A DNA stretch of 64,000 nucleotides from Synechococcus sp. PCC 6312 (GTDB lineage Bacteria > Cyanobacteriota > Cyanobacteriia > Thermosynechococcales > Thermosynechococcaceae): the NCBI RefSeq assembly GCF_000316685.1, contig NC_019680.1, positions 683,501 to 747,500 on the forward strand, in the 5' to 3' direction. The notes under the pieces are model-generated. The model was not told where the DNA came from, did not search any database, and saw nothing but the letters and a program-made list of their open reading frames with translations. Position 1 is the first letter of the stretch; each line of letters opens with the position of its first letter. Below, one piece after another: positions 1 to 9,346 of this stretch. The translations under genes and the position numbers were made by a program.

Positions 1-1411
1 AGGCATTAAAGTCCAGTTCCGCAGTCCCTTCGATGTAGGCTTGGGCAAACTCCTGTAAATCCTCCTGGACTACATCGCTAATGACCCGCCAGAGCTGAGC
101 GGGGCTAAACCCAGATCCGGCCTGGCGATAGTCTTGCCACAGTTGTTGCATCACCTGATTAAAGGAGCGTTGATTGTGAAACTTGGCCCGAATTTTCAGA
201 TCCAGTAGCAGCGTCACCAACGCCCCTTTTAGGTAGTAGGACATTTGCGAGTTGGGACTGTTGGCATCGGGGCGGTAAAGCTTAATCCAAGTATCAAAGC
301 TGGAGTCATTCAGGGGTTGGACTCGCCGGCCGGGGGTGGTCAGGTACCGAGAAATATCATCAGACAAAAGCTTGAAGTAAACCGTTTGATCGTAGAGACC
401 GGCCCAGAGGGGAATGAGTTGGTCGTAGTAGCTGGTGGCCCCTTCACAAAACCAGAGGGAGGGCGTGTAGTTTTCATGCTCGTAGTCAAAACTAGCCAGG
501 GCCTGGGGGCGAATCCGCTTTACATTCCAAAGGTGGAAAAATTCATGGGCCACCAAACATAAAAAGCGCTGATAGGCCTCAGGCTGGCCAAAACCAAAGC
601 GGTTATAGATGAGGGAACAGGAATTTTGATGCTCCAGGCCCCCATACCCTTGTCCCGTCAGATGGAGGATAAAGGTGTAATCGGGATAGGGCAGCCCATC
701 AAAGAGTTTTGCTTCCAGAGTAATAATCTTTTCTAGATCTGGAATAACCCGATCCGCCCGAAAGTTCCCTTCTCCCCAAACTGCAAGGCGATGGTCTTTC
801 CCCAACACCTGGAAGTCATAAACTGTATGGGTTCCAATTTCAAAGGGGCTATCCACAAGGGTGTCGTAGTCGGCGGCCAGAAACGTCTGTGGCTCTGAGG
901 GAACGGGGGGGAGAGCAGTGGTAATGTGCCAGTCGGGGGGGGGCTGAACTTTGACGGTAATCGGGAGTGATTCCAGGCCTGGGACGTACACACAAAGGGC
1001 CGCTGGGTTGAAATAGGCATGGGTGGCATCTAAATGATTGGTGCGCACCGTCAGTTCATGGGCATAGACGCGGTAAGCAATCGTGATGATGGTAATTTCC
1101 GGGGTGGCAATTTGCCAGTGGTTTTTTGCACATTTCCAGGCCTGGAGGGGCTGCCCAGGGGAACTGGCAACAAAATCTTGGACATGACGGGCATATTCAC
1201 GCACCAGATAGGAGCCAGGAGTCCAGACGGGCATTTTAATATCCAAGACATCCTGCTGCCAGCCCGTCACCGTAAACATAACTTCAAATAAATGCGTCCA
1301 AGGCTGCGGAAAGCCAATCACAAACTCCAGGCCGGGTTGTTGCCCCAAACATTGGTCAGGAGTGGCTGGGGAAGCTAGGTTGGGAGATGTGGCGGAAACG
1401 GAAGGGGACAT
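1..1411 (-). CDS. M61 family metallopeptidase (glycyl aminopeptidase-like), 3' end outside window
   Basis: The minus strand is open from an ATG at 1411 through the left edge, giving about 470 codons, so the C-terminus (where M61 proteins carry a PDZ domain) is missing. The translation contains HEFFHLWNVKR (near 515-547), the zinc-binding HExxH and flanking signature of M61 peptidases. An N-terminal beta-rich region with an MPVWTPGSYLVREYARHV stretch, also typical of the family, precedes it. The protein probably trims N-terminal glycine or alanine residues from peptides; the substrate is unknown. It starts 39 bases after the histidine kinase stop and could be the last gene of a tolC-kinase-peptidase transcription unit. 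The family call is firm and the physiological role is not. Confidence 0.88.
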   Translation of the reverse strand, partial: MSPSVSATSPNLASPATPDQCLGQQPGLEFVIGFPQPWTHLFEVMFTVTGWQQDVLDIKMPVWTPGSYLVREYARHVQDFVASSPGQPLQAWKCAKNHWQIATPEITIITIAYRVYAHELTVRTNHLDATHAYFNPAALCVYVPGLESLPITVKVQPPPDWHITTALPPVPSEPQTFLAADYDTLVDSPFEIGTHTVYDFQVLGKDHRLAVWGEGNFRADRVIPDLEKIITLEAKLFDGLPYPDYTFILHLTGQGYGGLEHQNSCSLIYNRFGFGQPEAYQRFLCLVAHEFFHLWNVKRIRPQALASFDYEHENYTPSLWFCEGATSYYDQLIPLWAGLYDQTVYFKLLSDDISRYLTTPGRRVQPLNDSSFDTWIKLYRPDANSPNSQMSYYLKGALVTLLLDLKIRAKFHNQRSFNQVMQQLWQDYRQAGSGFSPAQLWRVISDVVQEDLQEFAQAYIEGTAELDFNA

Positions 1412-1450
1412 AGGTCGAGATCACGGGCAGATAGGGGCGGGAAATCTGGC

Positions 1451-4162
1451 TTAGGAAAATAGGGACTGCACGGGTAAATCTAGGGGTGGGCGTTGTCCCC
1501 ACTGCTGTAACTTAGCAGCTAAGTCCTGCTTACGGACAGGTTTACTCAGGTAGTCATCCATCCCCGCCCCATAGCACCGTTGGCGATCCTCCGGCATGGC
1601 ATTGGCAGTGAGGGCAATAATCGGCACATGGGTGGCGGTCTGTTGTTCCTTCGCCCGAATTTGGCGAGTGGCTTCAAACCCATCCATTTCTGGCATTTGG
1701 CAATCCATAAAAATCAGGTCATATCCGACTGTTTCCCAGGCCAGCACGGCTTCTAGGCCATTACTCACCACATCCGCGTGATAGCCGAGGTTATTTAACT
1801 GCCGGAGGGCTACCTTTTGATTCGTGATATTATCTTCCGCAACTAAAATTCTCAGGGAGTGCTCAGAGGGGGTGATCGGAACTTCAGAAATTGGGGTGGG
1901 GGACAGGGTCGCCGCCGGGGGAGTCAGAAGGGCAATGAGGGTATTAAACAAGCGAGAGGGGCGCACAGGCTTGACTAAATAGGCATCAAATTCCGCCCGA
2001 CATTGGGGATCTGTTTGTCCGAGGGAGGTGAGCATCACGAGGGGGATGGTTTGAGTCCAGGCCAGTTGGCGAATTTGGCGGCCGAGGGTGAGACCATCAA
2101 CATCGGGCATCTGCATATCCAAAAGGGCAATATCAACCCCCAGGCCAGAAGCATGGTTGTGGGTCAGAACCTCTAGGGCAGCTTGGGCACTCATGGCAGT
2201 CAGAACCTCCAGGCCCCAGTGGCGCAGATGATAGCGGCTAATTTCTAAGTTAGTTTGGTTATCATCCACCAAAAGCACCCGTTTTCCAACCAGGCCAGGG
2301 GGAGCCACGAGGGGGTCTGCCGCTGTTCCGAGAGGAAAAGGAATTTCAAACCAAAAACAGGACCCCACCCCCTCCGTACTCTCAACCCCAATTTCTCCAC
2401 CCATCATTTCGACAATTTGCCGACAGATGGCTAAACCCAGGCCAGTCCCCCCATATTTCCGGGTTGTTGAGGCATCCACTTGGGTAAAGGGTTGAAAGAG
2501 TTTGGGTAAAGCCGCCGCCGGAATCCCGATGCCCGTATCTTGCACCTTAAACTGCAAACGCGTCTGCTCCTCTCCAATGGGACTTGGGCCTAAATCTTCT
2601 CCGGCTTGGGGAGCCGCCAAACTGACCCGAATCACCACTTCCCCCACAGCCGTAAACTTGAGGGCATTATTGACCAGATTCACTAACACTTGCCGTAAGC
2701 GACTTTCATCCCCTTGTAGCCAGGCCGGGACATCATACTCCACCAGAGCCGCCAGTTCTAAATTTTTGCGATGGGCATTCCCCGCTAACAGGTCTACCAC
2801 TTCATCCACACAGGCCTGGAGGTTAAAATTTACCATCTCCAACTGCATTTCATGGGCTTCTAGCTTGGAAAAATCAAGGATTTCATTAATGACCGTCAAC
2901 AGGTTTTCGCTGCCAAGCCGCACGGTTTCCACATAGTCCCGCTGTTCCGCATCCAGTCGCGTTTCCAAAAGTAAGCCGGTCATCCCGACAATCGCGTTGA
3001 GGGGGGTGCGAATTTCATGGCTCATGGTGGCCATAAAGCTGGTTTTCACTTGCAGGGCCTGGGTGAGTTGTTTTTGTGAAGACTCCAATGCCGCCAGCAT
3101 CCCATTAATATTCCGCTCTAGGGCTGATAACTCATCTCCGCCACGCACCAGTAAACGTTGACAGACATCTCCCGAACGGCGGATTTGACTCACCCCCGCA
3201 CTCATCGTTGATAACCGGGCCAGCACCAACCGCTCCAGCAACAGGAGCATAATTGCGCCAAAAATGAGACCCACACCAGCACTAGCTCCCACCAAGACCC
3301 AACGACTTTCTTCGGCCAAGAGGGGGATACTGGGGCTGACCTCTAGGCGCAAAATGGCCGCCGGTTTTTGATTAATCCCCATCAAGAAGACATAGGTGGC
3401 TAGATCACCATTTTTGAGGGGGGTGATCACCGGATGAGCAAAATCAAGATCAAGATATTGTTCTCTGACTCTGTTCTCTGTATCGCTAAAATCAGGCAGA
3501 TACAGACCACTGGCTATTGGAATCAGGGTCACTGGGGCCTGAATGACATGGGAAATGCGTTCACTAAAGTTACTATCTAAGAACCGACCATAAATTGCGG
3601 TGCCCCTAACTGGCCCTTGGTTTTGAGAATTGAGAATTGGCTGGGCCGTAAACATTAAGACCCCTTCTCGGAGATGAATTAAACCCACATGGCGATCGCC
3701 CGGCCATTTAGCCATTAATCGTCCCGATGCGATGTAGGGGAGAAAGTCTTTCGGCAGGGCCTGCACCTGAATATTGTTGGGGTAGAATGTGCCCCCATAG
3801 ACCACTTCCCCCCGCTGGTTGACGATAGCAATCAGGTTAATATCCAGATTTTGATAGGTGGCGGGAATGAGATTGGCCTGCAAATAGGCGGTATTCCGAT
3901 CCACCACAAACTGATAAGTCTCATCCCAGGCCGACCAACTTTGAAAATCCCTAGTAAAGTCTTCTTTCTTCAGTTCCACCAAGTTAAAAATTGCATCAGC
4001 CCCTCTTTTGGCCCGGGCCTGAGTGTCGGCATGAATGTTGTGATTGAGGACAGAAACGGAAATTCCATAGATAATGCTCACCAGGCCCACCAAGGTTGCT
4101 CCGGTAATCGCTAAGGTTTTTTGCCGCAAACTCCAACGCAACTTTAGACTTGACCTCAACAA
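1451..4162 (-). CDS. Hybrid sensor histidine kinase with CHASE4, HAMP and two receiver domains
   Basis: The 903-residue protein reads in order: a transmembrane helix (about 17-38), an extracytoplasmic CHASE4-like sensor (about 45-270, with SWSAWDETYQFV), a second helix (about 286-308) and a HAMP linker. The HisKA motif MSHEIRTPLNAIVG carries the phospho-accepting His. The ATPase core has N box LVNNALKFT, DTGIGIP and GTGLGLAI. Two receiver domains follow, with aspartates in LLDMQMPDVDG and FMDCQMPEMDG. There is no output DNA-binding domain, so the signal presumably leaves through a separate Hpt or regulator. It lies 60 bases downstream of the TolC-like gene and may be co-transcribed with it. 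The ligand cannot be predicted. Confidence 0.95.
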   Translation of the reverse strand: MLRSSLKLRWSLRQKTLAITGATLVGLVSIIYGISVSVLNHNIHADTQARAKRGADAIFNLVELKKEDFTRDFQSWSAWDETYQFVVDRNTAYLQANLIPATYQNLDINLIAIVNQRGEVVYGGTFYPNNIQVQALPKDFLPYIASGRLMAKWPGDRHVGLIHLREGVLMFTAQPILNSQNQGPVRGTAIYGRFLDSNFSERISHVIQAPVTLIPIASGLYLPDFSDTENRVREQYLDLDFAHPVITPLKNGDLATYVFLMGINQKPAAILRLEVSPSIPLLAEESRWVLVGASAGVGLIFGAIMLLLLERLVLARLSTMSAGVSQIRRSGDVCQRLLVRGGDELSALERNINGMLAALESSQKQLTQALQVKTSFMATMSHEIRTPLNAIVGMTGLLLETRLDAEQRDYVETVRLGSENLLTVINEILDFSKLEAHEMQLEMVNFNLQACVDEVVDLLAGNAHRKNLELAALVEYDVPAWLQGDESRLRQVLVNLVNNALKFTAVGEVVIRVSLAAPQAGEDLGPSPIGEEQTRLQFKVQDTGIGIPAAALPKLFQPFTQVDASTTRKYGGTGLGLAICRQIVEMMGGEIGVESTEGVGSCFWFEIPFPLGTAADPLVAPPGLVGKRVLLVDDNQTNLEISRYHLRHWGLEVLTAMSAQAALEVLTHNHASGLGVDIALLDMQMPDVDGLTLGRQIRQLAWTQTIPLVMLTSLGQTDPQCRAEFDAYLVKPVRPSRLFNTLIALLTPPAATLSPTPISEVPITPSEHSLRILVAEDNITNQKVALRQLNNLGYHADVVSNGLEAVLAWETVGYDLIFMDCQMPEMDGFEATRQIRAKEQQTATHVPIIALTANAMPEDRQRCYGAGMDDYLSKPVRKQDLAAKLQQWGQRPPLDLPVQSLFS

Positions 4163-4222
4163 ATGAACTAGGTGGAGGAATCGCTCATCCCAGGCCTAGC
4201 AGAAAATCGCGAGCTTCGGCAA

Positions 4223-5836
4223 TTAGGGGGTAGCGGTAATATTCCGGGGATTTAAGGGCAGACCACTCACATAACGTTGCAGAGCAGAGATGGCCCGGTT
4301 ATAGTCCACGGTGGCACTGAGAAGATTACTTTGGGCCTGCGTCAAGGAGGTTTCGGCATTACTGACTTCGAGCTGGGTTCCCACCCCGGCCTGGAACCGT
4401 AACCGAGCTAAGCGTAACCCCTCTGTAGCCTGTTGGACGGCAACCCGGTTCGTGCGGATATTTTGGTCACTGGATTGCAAGGTGTAATAGGCCTGTTCAA
4501 TTTGAAAGCGAATTAAATTCCGAAAGCTGGAGAACTGGGCTTCGGCAATAGCAGCACTGGCCTCCTGTTGGGCGGCACTCGCCTTGGAGGCTCCCCCATC
4601 AAACAGCACCAAACTCAGTTGCCCATTCACGGCATAGCCCACTTGGGGGTCGGAACTATCACTCAAATCATCAGCCCCATTGCCCGTAGCAGAGATAGAA
4701 ATTTGCGGCCCCAAGTTGCCGAGAGCCACCCGCCGTTGTTGCAGAGCGACATTCCGTTGGGTCATTTGCTGGGCTAATTCAACTCGGTTGCGAAATCCCA
4801 AGGCAATACTTTGTTCGAGGGACAACTGCCATTCCCCAATCACTTGAATCGGATCAGCGGCGGAAAGATTAACCCTATTGGCCACATTCAGGGTTTGGGC
4901 CAGTTGGCGGCGGGCCGTGGATTGCTGACTCTGGGCCTGGATTAACTGTTGTTGATTGTTGGCCAGTTGCACCTCGGCCTGAAGGACTTCAAAGACAGTT
5001 CCCAGGCCAGCCTTTTCTCGGGCCACCGCATCCCGGAGACTAATGCGAGAATTTTCCACCGCGGCCTGGGCAATTCGGACAAGGGCATCAGCCTGTTGAA
5101 TGTCGTAGTAGTTGTTAGTAACATCAAACCGCAGTTGTTCCAGTTGGCGTTGGAGGTCTAACTCGGCATTGCGAACCTGTTCCTGAGCCACTTTGATTGA
5201 GCCATCCCGTTGCCCAGAGGTAAAGACGTTATAACTCAATTGAATTGAGGCGTTGGCGGGGGCACTAAAGGTATCAACCGTATTGGGACTACCCTGAAGA
5301 AATTGTTGAAGGGGAGGGAGGCTGTTAAATTGATTTTGAATTTCTTGGTTGGAGATTTTCAATAAGGCTGAATCATTCGCCCCAATGCTTGCAGAAAAAT
5401 TCAGGTTGGGATACAGGGCCGCTTCGGATTGGCGTAAACTAGCCCGACTTTGGCGCAGTTGTTGCTCAATCACTTGCAGTTGGGGGTTATTCCGCCGAGC
5501 GACTTCTACGGCCTGGGTTAAGGTCAGGGGTTGATTCAAATCAATTTTGACTTCTTCCGGGCGGGTGGGCAGATTGAGGGGATCAGGGCTGGGATTAAGG
5601 CGCACTAATTCTGCTGTAGCTGTTGGAGCTGGGCCACCTGTGGGGGGAAGATTCGGAAACGCATTGCCATTACTACTTGACTGAGGGGCTTGCAAGGGCA
5701 TCGGAGCCGCAGTCTGGGCCACTGTTACTGGCATAATTAGCCCGATCAAACCAGCCGCTAGCCCAAAACTCCCTAACAATCCGGGGTTAACTGGGTTGAA
5801 TAATCCGGGTTTCCAATGCAGATTCACAAACTTCAC
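4223..5836 (-). CDS. TolC-family outer membrane channel protein
   Basis: The 537-residue protein has a long N-terminal export signal ending near VTVAQTAAPM, a proline-rich linker (about 45-100) and two outer-membrane efflux repeats. The repeats are rich in Gln, Ala and Asn, with long coiled-coil helices such as the region around QAEVQLANNQQQLIQAQSQQ. This is the usual architecture of the trimeric channel that serves type I secretion or RND/MacB-type efflux. No cognate inner-membrane pump or adaptor lies beside it here. The nearest ABC permease pair is about 8 kb away. The ATG at 5836 is preceded by GGAG in the transcribed strand. Confidence 0.9.
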   Translation of the reverse strand: MKFVNLHWKPGLFNPVNPGLLGSFGLAAGLIGLIMPVTVAQTAAPMPLQAPQSSSNGNAFPNLPPTGGPAPTATAELVRLNPSPDPLNLPTRPEEVKIDLNQPLTLTQAVEVARRNNPQLQVIEQQLRQSRASLRQSEAALYPNLNFSASIGANDSALLKISNQEIQNQFNSLPPLQQFLQGSPNTVDTFSAPANASIQLSYNVFTSGQRDGSIKVAQEQVRNAELDLQRQLEQLRFDVTNNYYDIQQADALVRIAQAAVENSRISLRDAVAREKAGLGTVFEVLQAEVQLANNQQQLIQAQSQQSTARRQLAQTLNVANRVNLSAADPIQVIGEWQLSLEQSIALGFRNRVELAQQMTQRNVALQQRRVALGNLGPQISISATGNGADDLSDSSDPQVGYAVNGQLSLVLFDGGASKASAAQQEASAAIAEAQFSSFRNLIRFQIEQAYYTLQSSDQNIRTNRVAVQQATEGLRLARLRFQAGVGTQLEVSNAETSLTQAQSNLLSATVDYNRAISALQRYVSGLPLNPRNITATP

Positions 5837-6214
5837 TCCTCGTTGTTAGCCATCTCTAGCCAGGATGAATCCGTAAAACGTGATTCTAGCTTTTCTCGGT
5901 CTTAACTCATGGCCCACGCGATAGGCTCTCGACCTTGAATATACCTAATTTTTTCACCCCTGCCACCTGTGCCCCTGAAAATTCTGGTTAGTCCTTCTGT
6001 CTAATTCCCTAGGGCTATGGCGGCCAGGCCAGCGGGATCTTGATTCGCGAAATCAGCTGCGGGAGTATTCTGTTTTTGAGGTTTAGATGCCTGCGGAGAA
6101 AAGTCTAACCGCTCTGTCCGGGTGGTTTTCCCCAGGCCTGGGCTTTCAACGTCATGGGGTTCAATTACAATAAAGATTAATTTGCTTTAACTATTGATTC
6201 TATTGGGGGTGGTT
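5837..6214. other. Divergent intergenic region between TolC-like gene and nrdR
   Basis: This 378-base region separates two divergent genes and should hold both promoters. I see no further ORF and no photosystem microgene. It contains one perfect CCAGGCCTGG palindrome at 6132-6141. The stretch before nrdR is AT-rich (around 6165-6200). No NrdR box pair could be assigned by eye. Confidence 0.5.
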
Positions 6215-6745
6215 ATGCAATGCCCCGCCTGTCAACATCCTGATGGTCGTGTCTTAGAGTCCCGCTCAGCTGAGGGGGGTCATAGTATTCGGCGGCGGCG
6301 CGAATGTCTGCAATGTGGGCGGCGATTTACCACCTATGAGCGGATTGAATTTGTCCCCATTACGGTCATTAAACGGGATGGGCGGCGAGAGTCTTTTAAT
6401 CGGTCTAAACTCCTGCGGGGCCTGGTGACGGCCTGTGGGAAAACTGGAGTTGGCCTAGAGATGATTGAGTCCGTAGTGGATGACATTGAAGCCTCGTTGC
6501 AGTTACGGGAAGAGCGGGAAATTCCCAGCGCAGAAATTGGGGAGGCCGCTTTACAACAGTTACGGGGCATCAGTGAAGTGGCTTATGTCCGATTTGCTTC
6601 CGTTTATCGACAGTTTCAGGGTATTGATGACTTTGTCCAGGAACTCCACAATCTCCAAGGGTTAGTCCAGTCCGGTGCCGATCCGGTGTCGGTTCAAGCC
6701 AGCAATCGAGAACTAGTGAAGAATTCCCTAATTCTCCAAACCTAA
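6215..6745 (+). CDS. nrdR: Transcriptional repressor NrdR
   Basis: The protein starts [17 protein letters not shown] and has the zinc ribbon formed by CPAC and [15 protein letters not shown], then an ATP-cone domain ([16 protein letters not shown]). This is the complete NrdR plan of an N-terminal zinc ribbon and a nucleotide-sensing ATP cone. NrdR represses ribonucleotide reductase genes according to dATP/ATP. The ATG at 6215 is preferred over an in-frame TTG 21 bases upstream because the protein begins with the canonical MxCP and the ATG follows a G-rich ribosome-binding stretch. The product is 176 residues, slightly longer than the usual 150-160 because of its C-terminal tail. No ribonucleotide reductase gene is in the window. 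Confidence 0.95.
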   Translation: MQCPACQHPDGRVLESRSAEGGHSIRRRRECLQCGRRFTTYERIEFVPITVIKRDGRRESFNRSKLLRGLVTACGKTGVGLEMIESVVDDIEASLQLREEREIPSAEIGEAALQQLRGISEVAYVRFASVYRQFQGIDDFVQELHNLQGLVQSGADPVSVQASNRELVKNSLILQT

Positions 6746-7028
6746 AGATGGCTATTGGTGGCCTGTGCTAAGGAGGGAGGGGATGAGTTGGCTATCCGAA
6801 GATGCTATTGTTACCCCAAATACAAGAAATTGATAATCCCAATCACTGGGCAGCGGGGATAAAAATATCCAGGCCTGGTAAATGGATGCCGCCTAAGCTA
6901 AGATTAGAGATCCATTCAGTCAATGTTGGGCTGGACTAGCCGGTTGGTTGCCTTAAACTAACTTGGTTTTGAACTATACCTTTGTTTTTCAATTTCCCTT
7001 ACCCCAAAGGAGTCAAAAAATTAGTCGC

Positions 7029-8048
7029 ATGGTCAATCAGGAAAAGGTTATTGATATTGGGTTTACCCACGCCGATTTTGCCGCCCTCTTGGACAAATAC
7101 GATTACCACTTCAATCCCGGTGATGTGGTGGCAGGGACGGTCTTCAGCATTGAACCCAAAGGCGCACTGATTGACATTGGCGCGAAAACCGCTGCTTACA
7201 TTCCGATCCAGGAAATGTCAATTAACCGGATTGATAACCCTGATGAGGTGTTGCAGTCCAATGAAGTGCGGGAATTTTTCATTCTGGCTGATGAGAACGA
7301 AGAAGGGCAGTTAACCCTCTCGATTCGCCGGATTGAATATATGCGGGCCTGGGAACGGGTACGGCAATTACAGGCAGAAGATGCCACCGTGCGCTCCCAA
7401 GTTTTTGCCACCAATCGGGGTGGGGCCTTAGTGCGGATTGAAGGGCTGCGGGGTTTTATTCCCGGCTCTCACATCAGCACGCGGGTGAATAAAGAAGAAT
7501 TAGTCGGTGAAGAACTGCCCCTGAAGTTTCTGGAAGTGGATGAAGAGCGCAACCGTCTCGTATTGAGTCACCGCCGTGCCTTAGTTGAGCGGAAGATGAA
7601 CAAGCTGGAAGTGGGCGAAGTCGTCATTGGCACCGTGCGCGGCATCAAACCCTATGGGGCCTTTATTGACATTGGCGGGGTCAGCGGCCTACTTCACATC
7701 TCCGAAATTTCCCATGACCATATTGATACGCCCCACAGTGTCTTTAATGTCAATGACCAACTCAAGGTGATGATCATTGATCTAGATGCAGAACGGGGCC
7801 GGATTTCCCTTTCTACCAAGCAACTGGAACCCGAACCAGGGGATATGGTCAAGAATCCGCAACTGGTCTATGAAAAAGCCGAAGAAATGGCTGAAAAATA
7901 CCGGCAGCAACAGCTGGCTCAACAAGAAGCACTCCTGAATGGTGGTGTCGTTGCAGAGGCTAGTGAAGAATCCTACGAGGCCGTTGCTGCGACTGATGCG
8001 GGTGATGGAGAGGATGTAGAAGAAGAAGTTGCCCTACAGGAGGCCTAG
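7029..8048 (+). CDS. rpsA: 30S ribosomal protein S1 (three S1 domains)
   Basis: The translation from MVNQEKVIDIGFTHADFAALL contains three OB-fold S1 repeats. They begin around FNPGDVVAGTVFSIEPKGAL, VRSQVFATNRGGALVRIEG and VGEVVIGTVRGIKPYGAFID, and an acidic C-terminal tail follows. Cyanobacterial and plastid S1 proteins have three repeats instead of the six of enterobacteria, and the 339-residue length fits. An earlier in-frame TTG at 6963 would add 22 residues unlike the family, so ATG 7029 is chosen. AAAGGAG lies about 16 bases upstream, which is a long spacing. The roughly 280-base leader may be autoregulated, but this is inference. The reading frame ends TAG at 8046-8048, immediately before and in the same frame as pdxA. 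Confidence 0.95.
   Translation: MVNQEKVIDIGFTHADFAALLDKYDYHFNPGDVVAGTVFSIEPKGALIDIGAKTAAYIPIQEMSINRIDNPDEVLQSNEVREFFILADENEEGQLTLSIRRIEYMRAWERVRQLQAEDATVRSQVFATNRGGALVRIEGLRGFIPGSHISTRVNKEELVGEELPLKFLEVDEERNRLVLSHRRALVERKMNKLEVGEVVIGTVRGIKPYGAFIDIGGVSGLLHISEISHDHIDTPHSVFNVNDQLKVMIIDLDAERGRISLSTKQLEPEPGDMVKNPQLVYEKAEEMAEKYRQQQLAQQEALLNGGVVAEASEESYEAVAATDAGDGEDVEEEVALQEA
8037..8043 (+). promoter_or_regulatory. Strong Shine-Dalgarno that sets a CTG start for pdxA
   Basis: CAGGAGG lies over the last codons of rpsA. The CTG at 8052 follows with 8 bases between, which is ideal spacing. No ATG, GTG or TTG exists in the pdxA frame between the rpsA stop and the conserved GDPAGIGPE motif. This site therefore decides the start. 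Confidence 0.7.
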
Positions 8049-8051
8049 GCT

Positions 8052-9077
8052 CTGGCATCTCGGTTAGCGATTACGCTGGGGGATCCAGCCGGGATTGGCC
8101 CGGAAGTGATTCTTAAGGCCATAGCTCAATTAAATCAAGTTGGCTCTCTGGACTGCTCCGAGTTAGTGGTTGTGGGGAGTCAATCTGTTTTAGATAAAAC
8201 CTATGCGCAATTAATCGCCTTAGGATGCACGTGCTTTGACCCAGGCCAGCTGAATATTCTCGATTCATTCCCGGCTATTCATGTCACCCCCGGCCAACCC
8301 AATCCTGAAACTGGCGCAGCGAGTTTTGCCTATCTGGAACAGGCGATTCAGTTAGCCTTGTCTGGTCAAGTTTCTGGGATTGTGACTGGGCCGATTAGCA
8401 AGGCCATTTGGCAGCAGGCGGGCTACGATTACCCAGGCCAGACCGAAGTTTTAGCAACTCAAAGCCAAAGCACGTCAACGGGGATGTTTTTTGTTGGCCG
8501 CTCACCCCAGACCGGTTGGGTCTTGAGAACCTTACTGGCAACGACCCATATTCCCCTCGCCCAAGTGCCCCAGGCCCTCACCCCGGATTTATTAACTCAA
8601 AAACTGGAGCTACTGATTCAAACCTTAAAACAGGATTTTGGCCTGGAGACTCCCCGGATCGCGATTGCTGGCTTAAATCCCCACAGCGGCGAACAAGGCA
8701 AATTGGGAGGGGAGGAAGTTGAGTGGATGCAGGCCTGGTTAGAGTCAATGAAGATTAAATATTCGCAGGTTGAGTTAATGGGTCTAGTCCCACCGGATAC
8801 GCTATGGGTGGGAGCGGGCTTGGCCTGGTGGCAGGATTCCCCATGTCCAACTGCTTATGATGCCTACCTTGCCCTCTATCATGACCAGGGACTCATTCCA
8901 GTAAAAATGTTGGCTTTTGACCAGGCCGTGAACTGTACGATTGGCCTACCTTTTGTGCGCACCTCTCCCGATCATGGCACCGCCTTTGATATTGCTGGTC
9001 AAGGAATCGCCCGCTGTGAGAGTATGAAAGCTGCTTTGGCCTGGGCAAAAACTTTCAGCCGAAAAACAGCATTCTGA
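8052..9077 (+). CDS. pdxA: 4-hydroxythreonine-4-phosphate dehydrogenase PdxA, apparent CTG start
   Basis: PdxA oxidises 4-phosphohydroxy-L-threonine in the DXP-dependent pyridoxal phosphate pathway and releases CO2. The frame encodes [20 protein letters not shown] at its start, and later [15 protein letters not shown] and the metal-binding [12 protein letters not shown]. At 341 residues it matches the family length of about 330. The first ordinary start codon (GTG 8106) would delete the conserved GDPAGIGPE. The CTG at 8052 with an excellent ribosome-binding site is therefore the best start. The gene begins 3 bases after the rpsA stop, in the same frame, so translational coupling to rpsA is likely. 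Confidence 0.92.
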   Translation: MASRLAITLGDPAGIGPEVILKAIAQLNQVGSLDCSELVVVGSQSVLDKTYAQLIALGCTCFDPGQLNILDSFPAIHVTPGQPNPETGAASFAYLEQAIQLALSGQVSGIVTGPISKAIWQQAGYDYPGQTEVLATQSQSTSTGMFFVGRSPQTGWVLRTLLATTHIPLAQVPQALTPDLLTQKLELLIQTLKQDFGLETPRIAIAGLNPHSGEQGKLGGEEVEWMQAWLESMKIKYSQVELMGLVPPDTLWVGAGLAWWQDSPCPTAYDAYLALYHDQGLIPVKMLAFDQAVNCTIGLPFVRTSPDHGTAFDIAGQGIARCESMKAALAWAKTFSRKTAF

Positions 9078-9248
9078 GAATACCTCTGACGGAGTTCAGC
9101 GACTTGGGGTTTGCGCCCATTAGACTCCAACTTGAAAATGATGAGTTAAGTTGCAGTACAAGATTGACCACTGTTAAAGTATGGCTCTAGGAAAAACCAC
9201 CAAGAAATTTTATGGTATAGTGAGTTCCTGCGAATCGCCAAATTCTGC

Positions 9249-9267
9249 AGGTACTGATAGAGTACCT
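9249..9267. promoter_or_regulatory. Perfect 7-bp inverted repeat upstream of the export operon
   Basis: AGGTACT, a 5-base spacer and AGTACCT form a perfect dyad 80 bases before the ATG of the Wza-like gene. A TATAGT hexamer at 9216-9221 could be the -10 element, which would place the dyad in the 5' leader. It could be an operator or a small RNA hairpin. No regulator is assigned. Confidence 0.35.
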
Positions 9268-9346
9268 CCCATTTGCATAAGTCACGATAGTACAGCCCTA
9301 TAATTTCCTGAGTGTTTTTGCAACTTTCCAGGTTTCAGGATAGTTC

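Noticed and set aside
245-1291. Short frames on both strands at the left edge
   Set aside because: They lie in other frames of the M61 peptidase gene, which is open from 1411 through the edge and contains HEFFHLWNVKR.
6963-7028. N-terminal extension of ribosomal protein S1 from a TTG
   Set aside because: The extra 22 residues are not family-like, and the protein starting MVNQEKV matches cyanobacterial S1.
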